Shown here: one piece after another, positions 5,655-7,255 of the stretch | Layout of the letters: every line of letters starts with the position of its first letter | Position numbering within the stretch: position 1 is the first letter of the stretch | Assembly: GCA_002293265.1 (NCBI GenBank) | Contig: DBCW01000079.1 | Location: forward strand, 1 to 7,255 | Direction: 5' to 3' | Length of the DNA: 7,255 bases | Source: Eggerthellales bacterium UBA948 | Lineage (GTDB): Bacteria > Actinomycetota > Coriobacteriia > Coriobacteriales > UBA8131 | Position numbers and translations under genes: made by a program | Notes under the pieces: generated by a model | What the model saw: only the letters and a program-made list of their open reading frames with translations | What the model was told of the DNA's origin: nothing | The model's database searches: none

Positions 5655-7255
5655 CAGCAGTGACGGATCATAAACAAAAACATATGGTGCTTGGCACCGC
5701 CGGTCATATCGATCATGGAAAATCCAGTCTGATCAAAGCTTTAACTGGTGTAGATCCGGATAGGCTCAGTGAAGAAAAAAGGCGCGGAATAACCATAGAG
5801 TTGGGTTTTGCCGAGCTGGCACTGCCGGATGGAACTCACATGGGAGTGGTTGATGTACCCGGTCACGAGCGCTTTGTACGGCAAATGATCGCCGGCGCTA
5901 GTGGTATCGACATTGCTTTGTTGTGCATTGCAGCTGACGATGGCATAATGCCGCAAACGTGTGAGCATTTGGCAATACTTGAGGTGCTCGGTATAAAACG
6001 ATGCGTGGTGGCGCTCACAAAATGTGATCTTGTAGATGAAGACTGGATTGATCTGGTAACCGCTGAGATACACAGTTTTTTGCATAAAAGCTCGTTTAGC
6101 TCATCACCAATTGTTGCTGTGTCTTCTCGTAGCGGTCAAGGTTTAACAGAGCTTCTTGGAGCCATCGCAGATATCGCGCACGAAGTTTTGGAAAGTACTT
6201 ATGCGACTTATGTGCGGTATCCGATCGACAGGGTATTTAGCATTAAAGGCAGTGGTACGGTTGTTACAGGAACGCTGTGGAGCGGAAGCGTATCACCCGG
6301 TGATGAGCTTGAATTATTGCCGCAGAATGAGCGTGTTCGGGTACGCAGTGTACAAGTACATGGCGAGCAGGTAGAGCGCGCGGAAGCCGGAAATCGAGTG
6401 GCGATAAATCTTAATGCTGTTAAGACCGATGAGGTTCGCCCCGGAGATTTTTTGGCTAGTGTTGGACTTATTGAGCCTAGCGATAGGTTTGATGCCTGGG
6501 TGAGTTATTTGGATAGCGGTACAAGCGGAAAACCACTTAAGAGCGGTATGCGTCTGCGCGTTTCACACGGAACTCGCGAAGTTGTTGGGCGCATACTGTT
6601 TACGAACGATCGGGAGAGTCTGGCTGTAGGCGAGAGCGCTTTTGCACAGCTGCGGTTGGATAAGCCATTGCCGCTAAGTTGGCAAGACCGGTTTGTGCTC
6701 AGGTTTTACTCTCCGGCACGTGTTGTTGGCGGAGGCATGGTGCTCATGGTCTCTCCCAAGCGAAGAACCACTTTAAAGGCAGGTGAGGTAGAACTCTTAG
6801 AGTCGCTGCGAGATGGCAATGTGGAAATGGCCGTCAGGCGTTACCTCGACCTTCAAGTTGTTCCGGTAAATGCTGTTGAGTTGAGTGCTAATTTAGGGAT
6901 CGAAGTTGGCGCGGCAGTAAAAGCGCTGATCTTGATCAAAGAGGAGAAAAAGGCAACTAGATTACCAACCGGTGATGGTGGTTCTGTAAAAGAAGATTCG
7001 ACAACTCCTTATTACACAACGCGTCCGGTGATGCAAAAAGCTTTTTCTCAGATCGAAAAGGCATTGCTCGATTTTCACAGTAATAATCCAACTTCCACTT
7101 CTGTTACAAAGGCGGCTCTGTTCTTACAAGCCCAAAGCCAAGGTTTAAAAAGGATGTCGGAGACGGCTTTCTCTTCTTTGCTTAAGGCAGCAGAAGAAGC
7201 CGGGATTGTGAATATTACATGTGAGGGTATCTCTCACCCAAAAGCCGGTGGCGGT
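5651..7255 (+). CDS. selB: Selenocysteine-specific elongation factor SelB (3' end beyond window)
   Basis: SelB is the EF-Tu-like GTPase that carries Sec-tRNA(Sec) to the ribosome and recognises the SECIS hairpin through C-terminal winged helices. The frame stays open for 535 codons to the right edge, so roughly the last 70-110 residues of a typical SelB are missing. GTPase motifs are G1 GTAGHIDHGKS (residues 15-25), RRGITIELGF (switch I), G3 DVPGH (68-72), G4 TKCD (123-126) and the G5-like SSRSG. Beta-barrel segments follow (GSGTVVTGTLWSG, RVRVRSVQVHG, RFVLRFYSPARVVGGG), then the start of the helical C-terminal region. The ATG at 5651 overlaps the selA stop as ATGA, suggesting translational coupling. 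An in-frame ATG at 5684 (MVLGTAGHIDHG) is the alternative and looks like other SelB N-termini. It is surely co-transcribed with selA. Confidence 0.96.
   Translation, partial: MTAVTDHKQKHMVLGTAGHIDHGKSSLIKALTGVDPDRLSEEKRRGITIELGFAELALPDGTHMGVVDVPGHERFVRQMIAGASGIDIALLCIAADDGIMPQTCEHLAILEVLGIKRCVVALTKCDLVDEDWIDLVTAEIHSFLHKSSFSSSPIVAVSSRSGQGLTELLGAIADIAHEVLESTYATYVRYPIDRVFSIKGSGTVVTGTLWSGSVSPGDELELLPQNERVRVRSVQVHGEQVERAEAGNRVAINLNAVKTDEVRPGDFLASVGLIEPSDRFDAWVSYLDSGTSGKPLKSGMRLRVSHGTREVVGRILFTNDRESLAVGESAFAQLRLDKPLPLSWQDRFVLRFYSPARVVGGGMVLMVSPKRRTTLKAGEVELLESLRDGNVEMAVRRYLDLQVVPVNAVELSANLGIEVGAAVKALILIKEEKKATRLPTGDGGSVKEDSTTPYYTTRPVMQKAFSQIEKALLDFHSNNPTSTSVTKAALFLQAQSQGLKRMSETAFSSLLKAAEEAGIVNITCEGISHPKAGGG

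Noticed and set aside
6156..6374. 72-codon + strand frame inside selB
   Set aside because: It is a shadow of the selB reading frame, which is continuous with SelB motifs across this region.

Overview
The window carries a compact bacterial selenium-metabolism and selenocysteine locus. Five complete genes and one cut by the right edge are present: a NifS/IscS-type cysteine desulfurase, selD (selenophosphate synthetase), a small DUF3343 protein, yedF, selA and selB (partial). The families, Shine-Dalgarno starts and gene overlaps are clearly bacterial. The SelB and SelD sequences and the gene set suggest an anaerobe of the Firmicutes/Coriobacteriia kind. That placement is an impression from sequence style, and no tRNA or rRNA is present to confirm it.

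Layout: 1-393 is a visibly AT-rich, gene-free leader with a 12-bp palindrome and a repeated half-site just before the desulfurase. The desulfurase (394-1617) and selD (1730-2797) run on the + strand, separated by 112 bp that holds competing inverted repeats. DUF3343 (2738-3001) and yedF (3015-4103) run on the - strand as a two-gene unit. The 3' end of DUF3343 overlaps the 3' end of selD by 60 bp. A short divergent intergenic region (about 4104-4151) separates yedF from selA (4152-5654). selB (5651 to the edge) overlaps selA by an ATGA.

The most informative observation is that selD is itself a selenoprotein gene. An in-frame TGA at 1781-1783 lies exactly where other SelD proteins carry the catalytic Cys or Sec (GGUAAK), with a plausible bSECIS hairpin 20 nt downstream. 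A standard gene call would wrongly begin at 1922 and lose the catalytic N-terminus.

The genes form one pathway. The desulfurase may mobilise sulfur or selenium from cysteine or selenocysteine. YedF (a TusA-like domain plus a DsrE-like domain) and DUF3343 are candidate Se/S carriers. SelD makes selenophosphate, SelA converts Ser-tRNA(Sec) to Sec-tRNA(Sec), and SelB delivers it to UGA codons, including the one in selD.

The main oddities are in YedF. Its two domains are separated by a Gly/Ser/Asn/Asp-rich linker of about 180 residues, and that linker contains an in-frame copy of a widespread small palindromic repeat (read as DSRFRGND). No wholly new system is evident. The unusual YedF, the Sec-SelD feedback and the possible leader structures are the items worth following up.
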